A stretch of 64,000 bases of DNA, taken from NCBI GenBank assembly GCA_964652775.1, contig CAZZAM010000003.1:124001-188000 (forward strand), given 5' to 3'. A program made the translations under genes and the position numbers. Numbering within the stretch: the stretch's first letter is position 1; each line of letters opens with the position of its first letter. The notes beneath the pieces are model-generated. The model had not been told where the DNA came from. It saw nothing but the letters and a program-made list of their open reading frames with translations, and made no database searches. Positions 36,027-49,100 of this stretch are shown in pieces. Origin of the DNA: UBA11346 sp038060575. Lineage in GTDB: Bacteria; Planctomycetota; UBA11346.

Positions 36027-36096
36027 TTCTCCATTGTTGTTCTCCATTGTTGTTCTCCATTGTTGTTTTCATTGTTGTTCCTCCATTGTTGTTTTC
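36017..36096 (+). repeat. Tandem array of a 13-base unit
   Basis: TCCATTGTTGTTC occurs at 36017, 36030 and 36043 without change, then as 15-base variants ending TTTTC at 36056 and 36082, with a shortened copy at 36071-36081. The unit is the end of the 23-base repeat plus two to three bases, so the array looks like slippage or repeated end-joining at the element's right end. Confidence 0.9.
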
Positions 36097-36114
36097 CCGC
36101 AGCACGGTGGAGGT

Positions 36115-37164
36115 TCAAGGCTTCTTGGGTTCGAGCTCTGGCTTCTTCCTCGCATCGGTCAACGTCAGCTTGGTTAGCTTAGTCGGATCTGATTCGAGAC
36201 TGCGAGAACCGGATGCGTTTAGCAATGCTTCATCTATCCGCACTATCACCCTCCCCTGCTCAACACGATAATACCCCTCCATCCCAATATACAGCTTAAG
36301 TCGTCCAACGAGCTTGCCCGCTCTCAGCTTAACAAATCCCATGAATGGTACTCCACTGGTCCCTCGATCCGAAGTCCGAGTGGGGCCATCTAGGACGCGA
36401 ATCAGAAAATCAGAAGCTAATATACCCATCAAACCCTCAAAGTATTCTGACGACTCACGTCCAAGATATGGGGAGAATCCACCATCAGCAGCGACAACAG
36501 ACACTTTGTATGGGAAAACGCCAAGGTGATCTGCCGATGCCTTGCGAATCTCTTCATCCTCAGGAGCCTCAATGGACACACGTAGGTCGCCGCCATCATC
36601 AACTACTTTTCCCGTGACAAGATCAACACCAAACTCTCTCTTCGAGTAGGCAAAGCGCATGTCGCCAGTGACACTTATTAACGCCTGCCCACCCTCCTTT
36701 TTCCAAGCTGTGATGGTTGTTGGTTGCTCTTTTGTTCCATGTTCGAGCCAGAATAACTCACCGCCATTCTTGCTGTATCTCACGACGATTCCCTGGGCCT
36801 CCCTTGGTTTTCTTCTGATGTCTCCAAGGAAATATCTATCGTCGTCAATTGCTAAACGAAGATAGCCTCCCATCTCGCCGTCAATATGGAGATAGCCGTC
36901 AGCGTTCAACCCTCGCACGCCTAGATCTTTCTCATTATACAGCATCCCTCCCGGTTCGCGACACCAGATGTTTGCATGGACCTGAACACCGGCAAGGGGA
37001 ACGCCTAACTGATCGACAAATCGAGCGTGAAGTTCAATCGGTTGGATTTCCGACAACCGTTGCAATTGTGGTATCGTCAACTCCGCACATGAGACTCCGG
37101 AAATAACCAGAAGAAGGCAAAACATAATACTCATTGGAGTCGACATATTAAGATTTTCTTTCAT
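36115..37164 (-). CDS. Exported protein of unknown function
   Basis: A 349-residue protein with a signal peptide (MFCLLLVISGVSCAE; the Cys may be lipidated but the lipobox is weak). The first domain reads IELHARFVDQLGVPLAGVQV and GVRGLNADGYLHIDG, the pattern of a carboxypeptidase-regulatory-like/Ig beta-sandwich. The C-terminus is Lys/Pro/Glu-rich. The start overlaps the stop of the giant protein gene (ATGA), so it is translated with it and may assist or bind it. The DNA appears less GC-rich than its neighbours. Confidence 0.78.
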   Translation of the reverse strand: MKENLNMSTPMSIMFCLLLVISGVSCAELTIPQLQRLSEIQPIELHARFVDQLGVPLAGVQVHANIWCREPGGMLYNEKDLGVRGLNADGYLHIDGEMGGYLRLAIDDDRYFLGDIRRKPREAQGIVVRYSKNGGELFWLEHGTKEQPTTITAWKKEGGQALISVTGDMRFAYSKREFGVDLVTGKVVDDGGDLRVSIEAPEDEEIRKASADHLGVFPYKVSVVAADGGFSPYLGRESSEYFEGLMGILASDFLIRVLDGPTRTSDRGTSGVPFMGFVKLRAGKLVGRLKLYIGMEGYYRVEQGRVIVRIDEALLNASGSRSLESDPTKLTKLTLTDARKKPELEPKKP

Positions 37165-40100
37165 GGTAATGCGTTCGCAGCTGAACCACGACTCACTTTA
37201 ATCACTTGCTTCCAATATGCCTTCTGCTCAGGCATTGTCATTCGGAACTGCCCACTATGCCAGCGGTGTCCAGAATGGTCATCCGAAGAAGACTCACTTG
37301 ACGGAAGAGCCTTGGTGTCTGGTACGAGCCAAAGGGAACGTAGATTGACGGACCCCGCACGTGGCATGGCTATTTGATCCGATGCCCCCAATGGATAATT
37401 TCTGGATTCAGAAAGAAACGCCATTGTATAATAACGGCTGTAGATGTTGTCATATTGACCATCAGGGATAAATTTTTTAAACTGATATGCCGACAGTGCA
37501 TTTGGGCTAATCGAATCAAGACTCCAAAGATATACATACACATATTCCGGTGATCGAGTATCCATGAAATCAAAATACCGGTGAGTGTGATAGAAGAAAC
37601 GGTCTCTAAATTCCGGTTCGTCCGCCTCGTAGCCGTTTGGTCCTCCGACATAACTACCTTTCCCGGCATCGGGTTTAAGCAATTGATTTACGCCGGAAAT
37701 ACCCTTCGATAATGCGAGATCATTCACATTGTGGAAGTTCGCAACTCGAAAATCATTTTGTAAACCTGCAAATAAGCCTGTTTTATATACCTCGGGTGTG
37801 TTCCATCCAGAATACCCGAGCAAAGACGGTTCCCAAGCAATACACCCATCAGCCGCACCATTGGGGGCATAAAGTCGCCCTGGCACTGCCGCTTGGCTAG
37901 CAATGTACGTCCCTACGGCACTCGATTGGCCCTGTTCCCGGACCCTAAGCAAGGCGTTGCCCACCACTACGTTGCCCATGCTGTGCCCAATCAAGTCTAT
38001 GGGGGCACCGTGCGTCCGTTGACTCAGTGCTGGCAACCACGCCGCTAGCCTATCGCCAGCTTGCCACGCTATTTCCTCACTGCGGTCATAATGCTGTGCG
38101 TCCAGCAGACTCTTTATCAGCCCATCCGCACCACATGCGGTTGGCCAACGAAGCATTCCCATTCGTCCTGTATACCCGTTCCACCATAGCCGCTTGTAGG
38201 CTGTTGCAGCGAACCAGTCCTTATCGAAGGCGTCCATATTCCATCCGTGGACATATAACAGGTATCGATCCTGATCGAAATACTTATCCCTGTCATCGTA
38301 CTGGAATAGATGCGCAGGGTTTACGGTTGGAACCTGATAGGTAAATTGAACGGGATCATCGCCGGGCGGAGAATCACCAAGCGTCCACTGCTCATAGAAT
38401 TGTTTGATACTCCTGAGATCAATCGTTGATCGCCCATGGCCGATTATAACGCGCTTCCCTTCAAGGACGATGCTTACACGGGCCTCAATTTCCCCGACCC
38501 CACCCGTAACCCCTTCAATGAGCAGAGCAAGAACTCGACGGTCTGCATTTGGACTATTCCCGTCGGTCAACCAGGACGACGCCAGCGTCCCGCCTGGAAT
38601 AGAAACGGGCACATAAGCCGCGCCTACAGCAGGCGTTGCTGCCGAGTTATACCGAGCCTGTCCGCCATCGGCCGACTGCTGACGGCCAATCCCATCATAA
38701 TCAGTGAGATGCCCGAGTCCGCCCAATGGATCAGCCGCCAAGAACACGCGTATTGATGGTGCCAGTCCTATCGAACGAACACGCAGTTCCACCTGAGCAT
38801 CGCTTTGGAGAATGCGGTCCCCAATGACAGCTCGATGGCTAGCTGCAATCCAGAGGCGTGTGAAATCCTCTAGATCCCGCTGACAGGCTATGGTTCCGTC
38901 AGCACTATCGGCCACGTGGTCATTAACCTCATCCTCTTCCTGATAATCGTATTGCGTAGCCACATATGTTCGAACGCGCGCATCGTGATTATCATTCAGC
39001 CAGAACCGATAGGGCTTAATCCTCGACGTGTGATCCGTCCCGTCGAACGTAATATGCTGGTCTCGGTTAGCATCAACACCAGCTTCAACGAGGACTGTGG
39101 TGAACTTCGCATCGGTCGTTTCATCCTCAAAGGACTTCGACGACTTAACGCGCACGCTGAGATTATCGATGCTTGATGACGGCTCGCCATAGCCCTGCGT
39201 CCATCCCTTCGTGGCACTTACCGGTTTAAACGCATACGGCTGTGGCAAATCGTCGCTGTCACTGGTTGTTACCCAGTACTCATTCTGCGGATAGCCATCT
39301 GGCGACATACGGGCGCGGCAAGTTCCCTGGGCCTTTATGTCCACGCCGACGTGAACATTGATGCCCACGCCCTCGTCAGTCTTGCGCTCCAGTTTGGTTT
39401 CTGAGCCGTAACGGTCGTCGTCGGCCACGGGGGTTATCTTCCAATCCGTTCCGTCCACCGACTTACTATAGACGGTGATCGTATGTATGGACGCTGTTCC
39501 AACCCGTTCCGTCGCCCTCACCCCCGTGCGTTGGGAACTTGTTCGATAGACGTACAAGGTAGGCGTGTGGCGACCAGCGCGGTACTTGACCGTCACCGTG
39601 TTCGTAGCGGTTCCTCCGCTTATTCCGGTATTTCCCGCGACCACCTCCCCGCTTCCCAGGTCCCATTCGATAAAGTATTCATCTGCGTCACCCGCAGAGA
39701 CCGGTCGATCATACTTAGCCGTGAAGCTCCAGGTATTTTTACCGCCTTCCTCATAGCCAGCCAAACTGCAGTTGTTCACGGATTTGTCACCACCCGAGTT
39801 GATGATGATGACCGGCTCATCAGCCATGCCACTGCGCTTCTTCAGGCATTCCGCGAACTTCGGCACGGTGGGCACGACATCCGGCTTAAATATCTTCAAC
39901 GCCTCCTTCATCCGATGCGCCCCATTCTCCCCCTTATTCGCCAAATCCCCATCATGCAGCGACGCGTACGCGGGATTGCCGTTCGGTTTGTAGGCGTCCT
40001 TCACCGCGCCGAATTTCAGATCAACCGTGTAAAGCGCGGCCGGAACATCGGTGCCAACCAGCACATCAACTTCTAAGGTCTGCGCCAGCGTACTGTTCGG

Positions 40101-43100
40101 CCCCTTCGCAATCAAACGCTGACTCAGAATCGTAATCTTGTCCTTCGGCGGCTTGAAGTCTGGAGCTTGGTCGGCGTTGATCGCAAGATTGCTGCGGTCG
40201 GTGTCGCCCTGGCGGAACCAAATACGTTGCTCGCTCTGCGGGCCAAGGAGTGTTGATAGCGGATTGGTGCGATCGGCGAAAGCACCGGTGATGCGGATGA
40301 CCTGTCGACCGGCGGTAATGATGTCGTTCTCAATCCGCAGCGTATTCACCCACTGGAATCCACTCTCGCTGTGCCAGGCGTTGGTTTGGTCAGTGAGGTG
40401 TGGCGACAGCGGTGTTGGTATGTAATAATCAGGACACAGGACGTCTTTTTCCTGTGGATCGTTGATCCCAATCTCCTCGCACCATTGCTGCGGGCCAGCG
40501 CACGGGTCCCAGGAGGTGTTGCACGATAGAGTTGACAGCTTCTTCGACCGGGCGCGGATCGGATAGCGACGGGTTATTGAATTGAGTGAATCGAGGTTGG
40601 GGGGTCCGATGTCGATAGGCTTGTCCTTTTTCAACGCCAAACGCATGGCGCCACCACGAGTATTTCGCGGCAAAGACAGGCTGAACTGGTGTCCCGATTG
40701 GGCTGTGGCCCAGTAAGATTTATACACGAATGTCTCGCCTGTGCACGGATCAGACCAGGTAGAACCAGGGACTTCGTATGAATACATCACCGGAGAACTC
40801 GGCAATGTCGGACCAGTATCTACGGACTGGGCACCAGTCTGCGGTAGTTCCAATCCGAACATAGCCATGATTGGATTGGGGTCAGCTGTCGTTGACCAGT
40901 ACCCGCCAGCAACCTGGTATGTGTCGAAGGACTTATGCGCATCTGCCGACGATGCCGTCGATGTACCCTCGTCATCGTTGAACACATCCCGGCGATCCTC
41001 ATCGACCTCCTGCTGATCACCAACGACAGAGAGGGAAGTCTGGATCGGATTACCGGCTATCCAGCGCGGGCGAAGTCGCATAAGCTGTGGAATTCCAACC
41101 TTCAGCGTCACCTGTTGATCGCGAACCTGCCAGGACGGCGCACTATTGATGATCTGTGGACTGACCATCTCGCCGCGATCCAACGGGGTGACGAACGAGT
41201 TCTTCGGATTACTGATATTGCTGTCGATTTCACCGCGTGAGAGTTGCACATACTTCAGCGGATCAGGCGCTAAGTCGGCACCCATCGGCGCCCATGTGAC
41301 GTATGTGCCTCCTCGATAATACTCAGCAGTGGAAGACGGTGAGGTGGACCGCGTGTACCACTCGCGCCACACCGGCGCCAGCACCACCTTATCGATCTGC
41401 AGTACGTCCTCGGCACTACTGATCGTGAAGTTACGCAGGGTGTTTTGTGCACCACTTGAACCAGCGGGAGCGGCGTCGTTGATGACGACCATCTGGGAGA
41501 CCCGAGGATCGTTGGCGATCCGCGCATCAAGCGAGGCAACTGACTGACCGGACGCACCACTGAAATCTACTCGAATCACATTCGGCTGGTCATCGCGGAA
41601 TAACTGCTCCAGCAATGGTGACAGACCAGCATAAACAAGATCATCCCGCGTTTTTGCGACAGGTGTCGCAAATACCGGTAATTGGCTGGTGGGTGTCAAC
41701 GGTTTGAGCTTCGCCGTGATCGACAGCGTCGTCTCATTACCAGCAGCGTCCTGCACACGCAGGCTGAGAGGATGTGTACCGGACGGCGTATCGTGCAGCA
41801 CCAGCGGCTTGGCCAGACGCCAGCAGCCAAGCGCCTTGTTTTCATCCGTCATGTCCGCCGGCCACCCATCGTGCGTCGCCACCAATTTGAGCATGTCTTG
41901 CTGGTTCGCGCCATCGACCTGCCACATCATCCGTGTATCGCTGGTCGCCATGACCAGACGCGCCGGACTGACCTGGACTTCGTTCTTGTCGGCGACGACG
42001 AAATGCTGCGGCGCGGTAAAGCGCTCGGGCATCCAGCCAAGCGCAACTGCTGGTGGTTTGGTGTCGACCCAAAGCTTGCAGATTGGTGCGAGAGTTGCTC
42101 CGGTTGCGGGATTTCCCGCCTTATCCACCCACTTAGCCGACGCCGTGTATGCCCCCTGCACCGCCGTAGCAGCCAGGGTCGTTGCATCGTAATCGGCGCT
42201 TTCGACTGAACATCCCTCCCAACCTTCGGTGACAAGATGCTGCGTACCCGAGCCATCTTTCACCAAGGTCAGACGAATACTCGGTGATGCAGGACCACTG
42301 ATCTGTAGTTGCGAACTCCCAGGCCTGAGATCAAGCCCACTGAGGTCCGTGATTGTACCCTTGATGACCAGCTTATCTCGAGAAACCACATTGAGGCCCT
42401 GGTTTTTGCGCAGATTCTGATTATGCGCATCGGTCATACTATTGAGCACCAACCAATCGGATTGGTTGGCGATGCCGAAGCGCACCAGATTACTGGTAGG
42501 CGAGCCGTCGTGGTCGGGCTCGTCCATGTACAGATCTACCACTGGCGGAGTGCAATCACAAATGACCCACGCCACCCGACTGGTGATAGTCGCAGTCTGG
42601 TCGCCACGTTTAATCTGGACGGTAGCCTGCAGCAGATTGAGACCCTCGATAAGAGGAATCGAAAGTGCTTTGCTGGCAGCATTCTCAGTGCCACCGACAT
42701 TGTTGCTTACAGTCGTCGCTCCACCATCCACGGTAACTTGCGTGACGCTGCAGCCATTGGTGCTGATCGCAGGGCCAACATCCACGGTACGCTTATTCGT
42801 ATAGTATACCCTGTGGTCCTCGATTAATTCGAATTTAACACCGGTAAGTTCACCAAGAACCACCAAAGTCACTTCCCCGGTTGGCGTGGTACTCGTATCG
42901 GTAGATTCGACCGCCTCGGTCCCACCGCCAACTTGCACTACGACCTCAGCGTACTGACTGCCCACGGTCGCGGTGATGAGTGCTGCACCATTGGTCGAAC
43001 CAACAGCAAATGTGTCGTCAGTCAGCGTTCCAATGCCCTTCGCTGTCCATACTGGCGTTGTCAGTCCAGTCATCTGCTGACCAAACTGATCCCAGCCGGT

Positions 43101-46100
43101 GATGGTACAGGCCTGCGTCAAATTCAGCGTTTGATCTGGTTCAGCATCGAAGAAGTCGGGCTGAATGTCCAGTCGCGTGAGTTGTGCCGTCACCGTAACG
43201 AGTTGCATTCTAGCTGCCGTGCGACCGAGTGGATCGCTGACCGTCACCTGCACGAGATAACTTCGCGGCGCAGGCACGATGAGTTCAGTCGAACTGGCAT
43301 CGCGGCCATTATTGCGCGTCCACGCCGTCCCCAGAATAAGTGGATCAAGTAGCATCCACGAATACGTCAATGGATCGCCATCTGAATCCTGTCCGACCGC
43401 CGTGAAGCCGATCGTCGCATCCCCAGCACGCCCAATCTGATAGGTCAAATCGACAACCGTGGGAGCAGCATTGATGCGGAACACACTCAGAGCCGGGGCG
43501 TATCCGGCCTTGCTCGCGGTGATCGTCACCGTGCCTGCATCCGGAATGGAGCGAAACACGCCAAGTCCTAGATGTTCTGCCTGCGCGACGTCAAACGTCC
43601 AGTCCACCGTGGTGACATCGACCGCATGATTGATCCCGATGGCATCGCTCGCACGCACGATGGCCTGCACTTGATCACCAGGATTCACAACTGCGCGATC
43701 GAACACAATGGATAGCGCTGGTTGCTGCACGGTCACCGCTATCGGCGCCGTCGATGCATAGCTATTCTTGCTGCCCGTCAGTGTGTACGAACCAGGAACA
43801 ACGAACGTGAGCGTCTGGTTTTGCATGGTGCCGCCACCAGTTGGAGCAAACGACCACGTGATCTCGTCAGCGTTGGCTGCGCGACCGTTGGGATACTGCG
43901 CATCGAAGACCGACACGGTAAGGTTCGCCGTTTGGCCAGGGTATCCAGTCACGCTTGATGAACCGCAGCGCACAAACGGATCGTCCACCACGATGGTTAC
44001 CATTGCCGATTTACTGTCGGCAAAGGCCGCTGTGACTTGGTAGGTTCCAGCCTGAGTGGCAAGGAATTGACCGGCTGTGCACGACGCGCCTGATCCAGAC
44101 ACGGTCCAGGTTGCCAGCGACGGAGTAACCGCTGATCCTTGGTAGTAAAACGGCCCCGTCCGATTCCAGAGATTCAGCGCATAGGTCGTGCCGGAAAAAT
44201 GACGGGGCACTGACGTCGATCCATCAATTCGCAACCATGCTGGGTAGGGTGAAGACAGCGTGACTACGTCGCTGATGACTTCGTTAAATGCGATATCATG
44301 CACCCGAACACGCAACAGCGTTGTACTGACGGTATTCACCGTCGCTGAGATGCTGTTGCCAGTACTGTCAGATAGCAATGTCCACGCTGGCTGCTGCCCT
44401 TGCGCAGGAACAGTTGCGTATTCCCAGATATAGTTGGTAACACCCAGGGGATTGTCATCACTTGCCGTCACATGGGCGGTAATCAGCCCGGTATCCGGAT
44501 TCCATGCATCGATAACGATAGAAGACACGGTTGGGTTGATGCTATCCAGCGTGAATGATGTGTGCGTCGCGATGCCGGATGCAGTAGCCACGGTGATCGT
44601 CACCGGTCCTGCCGCACCAACCGCTGGCGTAAATACGCCATTCTGATCAATCGAACCGCCGCCATCGACGGACCAACTCAATGGCAGATCGACAACGTCA
44701 AACCACTCGGGCGTGGTGGACCAACTGTTCTGGTCGGCGTCATACACCGGGAACTCGCCGATATGGCCGACACCTGAACAGGTAATCGTTCCATTCCGAC
44801 CATCAATGACACCTTGTGGAGCATAGAGACAAACCAACGGAACACACTGATCGGGCGTGATTTGAACATCGGTTTCCACGACACTGGTGGCCGACTCTGC
44901 ATCAGTGACGGCGCACAGCACATGGCGCGGTCCTGCACGCAGGAACCTGGCGGCGATCATGGACGTGTAACTACCGGGCGGTGGAAGGACCTCATTATAC
45001 CACAGATCCATCGCATCGGACGGCGTTACGTCCCAGGCGGTGGTCATTTGACCATTCACGAGGTCATCGGTGTACGACACCAAGAACTCAGCAAGGCAGG
45101 GAGACATCACATCAGCGACCACTCGAATCGGCCCAGCAATGGTTGGTGGTTGATTGACCGCATTGCGGATATCGGTCGAGCCACTGAATACATAGCCTGC
45201 AGTGGTGCGCATCTGAGCAGTGATCGTGTAGAGGCCGGGAACCGAGAAGGTCAGATCAAAATAACCATTACTAGCCGGAACAACTGATGCGACATCGCCG
45301 GCTGCAGACACAGCTGCACAGGTCGTTGCCACCGGATCAACTGACATCCCGTTGGCAGCCTGTGGTCGAACTTGCAATAGGCGGTGCGCCTCTGTCGGCA
45401 GATTGGGAAAGGTGATCATCTGAGAAACACTTGAGACTGTAGTCGAACCGCTGAACACATAGCCTGCTAGCGTCCGCATCTGCACGGTGATTGAGTACGT
45501 TCCAGGCACAGGGAACATGAGGTCGAATCCACTGCTCGTTCCAGGCACGACTACGGCCGGAGCACCGCTGATGGGCACAACACTGCACGTTATCGTCGCC
45601 GGATTGACGACACTCTGGAGGCCGGAAGGCACGGGAATTGTTCCGTAGCTGACATTTATGGCACTGGGTTGCAGATGCAGGAACCCAGAAATTTCGGCCG
45701 GCACATTCCAGAATCGTACTTCGGGACGATAACCCATTTCGACGGCTATTTCAGCCGATTTGGCTTGGCCCCCTGTCCATTGCACAACAAGCCTGGCGAA
45801 TCCGCCATCGTCGCCAGCCGTCACCAATCCCGCCGTGCTAACCGTAGCTGGGCCTTCCATGGTCCAGTTGAACTGCGATTGCGGTATGCTGGTCGGATAT
45901 GTTGCACCCCACTGGTTCATCAGACTTGCTGTGAATTGCCGCGTACCCTGGAATGGCATCTGAATCGTGGACACCGGTAGGACTTGCCCCGTGGCAACGT
46001 CCGTGAGGCGTACTCGCCACAACTCCTGTATGTTCAGCGGAATGGCAGCCCACAACGACACTCCACGGCGATCGGCTTGACCCGACTTGGTTTCCTTCCA

Positions 46101-49100
46101 ATACAATTCGGCCGACGCATCGTAATTACCCGGCGTGGTAATGGTTCGCTGCAGGGTGACCGCAGTCAATTGCGTGCCATTCTGATTCGAATTAACGGTC
46201 AACACCGACCAACCTGGGGCCAGTGCCACTAACTCACCGATCCACCCATCCTGAGTCTGCCGCCGCACAATTGCTGCATCGTCAACCGCAATGGAAACCC
46301 GACAGGTGTAATAACCGGATCCAGTAGTAGTCAGCGTCGGCGTTCCAACCCACAACAGCGGATCAACCAGGATATCCAGCGTACCGATGGAGACATCATT
46401 TACGAAAGCAGAGAGAGTCGCCGGACCAAGCGCCGCACTGGCGGTAAACACGCCAGTTGCCGACATTGCACCGCTAGTCGCATTCCACGTGACCGGCAGA
46501 TTGGGGACGACCTGTTGGGCTGCATTTCGCACGGTGACTGCAAATGCGGTTGTGCTTCCTGGTCCAACCCGATTCATCCACTGTGAGCTGGGCTGAGCTA
46601 GCCCAATCGTCACCTGATAGATTGGATCATCGTCAACAATCGTTTCAGTTAGTTGCGCGAAAGCACCCAGCGCCGCACCACTCGGTGAGCTCAGGGTCAG
46701 GATGATGGTTTCGTCCGGCTCATGAATGAAATCTGCGGTGATGGGAATCGTGAATGATACCTGTTGCTGACCAGCTGGGATGCTGATCAAGGATGGAATA
46801 CTTCCTCGATCTGCGGTGCTCGCCGTGCCACTCGCAGCTATCGCTACGGTCACTGGACGTATGCAACGATCACTGAGCTGAACAACGACCGTCGCACTAC
46901 CATCGCTCTCGCCGACCGATGCGTGATCAACCGTGAATGCTATCGTTGGCGTGATGATATATGATCCGACCGTAATGGGACTCGGCATCCACGCAGCGCC
47001 AAACGCACGCACAGTTACTGTGGCATCGGCGGTCAGGGTCAGGCCGGTTGTTGGCCAAACCAATCCGTTGCTCTGCGGCACGGATCCATCGGTGGTGTAA
47101 CAGAGCGTGGTGCCAGCCGATGGTGAGGTTGCCGTGAGGGTCAGTGACCCAGTCGCCGTCGTACCGGACACTGGGCTTAGAATTGGCGCTGCTGCTTGCG
47201 GCAGTGTCACCACATACGAAGCGCTCGTTACACCACTGGAATTCCAGTTGCTGCGGACAGCGATCACTGACACCGTGATATTACCATCGCTCAGTGCGAT
47301 TCCGCTACTTGGCAGTATGGGACTGGCAGCCGTTGGCGTGGTACCATCGGTCGTTACATGGAATTCAACACCAGATGACGCGCTGGTCGCAGTGACGATG
47401 AATGGCGTGAGACCGCTACTTCCCGACGCTGGGCTCAGCACCGGTGTCGCGGCCTGCAGGATGTAGGTCGCACTAACTGGATTTGACGGCAGGTAGCCGG
47501 TTTGGAATGTGCGCACGGTGAGCGTGGCGTTGCGGTCGATCGTGATGGGACCAGTGATCAGGGTTGAACTCTGATCCGGCGCAGAGCCATCGAGCGTGTA
47601 GTAACCCTGCGCGCCACTGGCGATCGTTGCGGTGGCGACGATGACGTTGTTGTAGGTACCAGCAGCGAGGTCGATAGTCGGCGTCGCAACTGGCTGGCGG
47701 CCGTGGACCGTGATGGTGGCGGCGCTCGGCGCGTTGATCGCGTAGCCGGTGCCAGCAGCAAGGGTCACCTGCACGGTCTTGTCGCCGATCGAATCAGCGC
47801 CGATGAGCGGCAGGATTTGCAGCACGGTGCCAGCGCTGGCGGCGGGTAACAGCACGGACGTCGGCAGCGCGGTGTAATGCGTTCCGCTAGCTGCGGTGCC
47901 GCTGATCGTGAGATTGACCGTGAGTGCGGCGGTCAAAGCACCCGAACGACGGATCGTGATCAAACCCTGATCGGACGGCCACGCGGCGTCGGGATCGTTC
48001 GCGATGATCGTCACCGCTGGTTCATCATCGAGGATCGTGACCGTGGCGCTGCCGGGGCTGCCGATCGTGAAACCGGTGCCGGAAGCCAACGTGACGACGA
48101 CCGTCTCGGGGCCTTCCACCACGGTGTCATTGACCGGGGTGACGGTCAGCGTCGCCGTGCTGATGTTCGCAGCGAGCGCGATCGACGCACCCAGGGCGGT
48201 GAAATCCGTAGCGGATGTCGCGGTACCGGTGACGGTCAACGGAACGGTCTGCGCCACGGTGCGGTTGCCGCGCCGAGTGATCGTGAAGCTGCCCTTCACC
48301 GCTGCGGCCTCTGCGGCGATGGGCGTGGTGGCCGCAATGGTGATGACACTGGGCTCGTCATCTTCGATCGTCACCGTGGCGGTGGGCGTGGCGCCGATGC
48401 TGTAGCCGCTGCCGGACGCGACGGTCAGGATCACGGTCTCGGCGTCTTCCACGCCGGTGTCATCCAGCGGCGTCACCGTGACGATGGCCGTGGCACCGTT
48501 CGCAGCAAAGGTCGCCGTTGCCAGCAACGCCGTATAATCGCTGCCTGGAGTGGCAGTGCCGGTGGTGGTCAGATTGACGGTTAGTGCGGCTACGAGACTG
48601 CCCGTGCGCGCGAGCGTAAACGCGCCGGTACCCTTGCCTGCTGCGGGTTCGGATGCGGATGCATCGCTGGCGGCGACGGTAACGACGATGGGTTCGTTAT
48701 CCTTGATCGTGACAGTGCCCGTCTTGGTCGCGCCCAAGATGTAGAGTGGGTTCTGCGGGAGGGTCAGGATCACGGTCTCGGAGGCTTCCGAGAGCGCGTC
48801 CTCAATCGGCGTCACATCGACGTTCGCGCTGGCTGCGCCGATCGGAATCGTCACGGTGCCAGACAGTGAGACGTAGTCTGTGCCCGCTGTGGCGGTACCC
48901 GTGATGACATAGGTCACCGTCAGGGCCGCGGTCGTCACGCCGGTACGCGTGATCGTGAAGCGACCGGGGTCGAGGGCAGCTTCAGCGGCACTGGTGTCGG
49001 GGGTGGTCATGCTGACCGTTGGCGGCGGCGGATCGTTGTCGCCGATCGTGACCGTGGCGATCGCGGTGGCGCCCAGCAGATAGAGACTCGATGGTGACAG

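Larger units (their letters stand above)
34957..36096 (-). mobile_element. REP-type tyrosine transposase element with inverted terminal repeats
   Basis: A unit made of a Y1 transposase gene bounded by a 23-base inverted repeat (34979-35001 and 36004-36026, one mismatch), plus an extra inner copy on the left (34957-34977) and a tandem array on the right (36017-36096). The left repeat starts right at the transposase stop codon. The layout recalls RAYT/REP systems, in which the transposase processes palindromic repeats flanking its own gene. Ends are approximate; no target duplication is evident. Confidence 0.7.

Noticed and set aside
35977..36105. 43-codon N-terminal extension of the transposase
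   Set aside because: It is translation of the 13-base tandem array and the terminal repeat; the conserved protein starts at the ATG at 35976.
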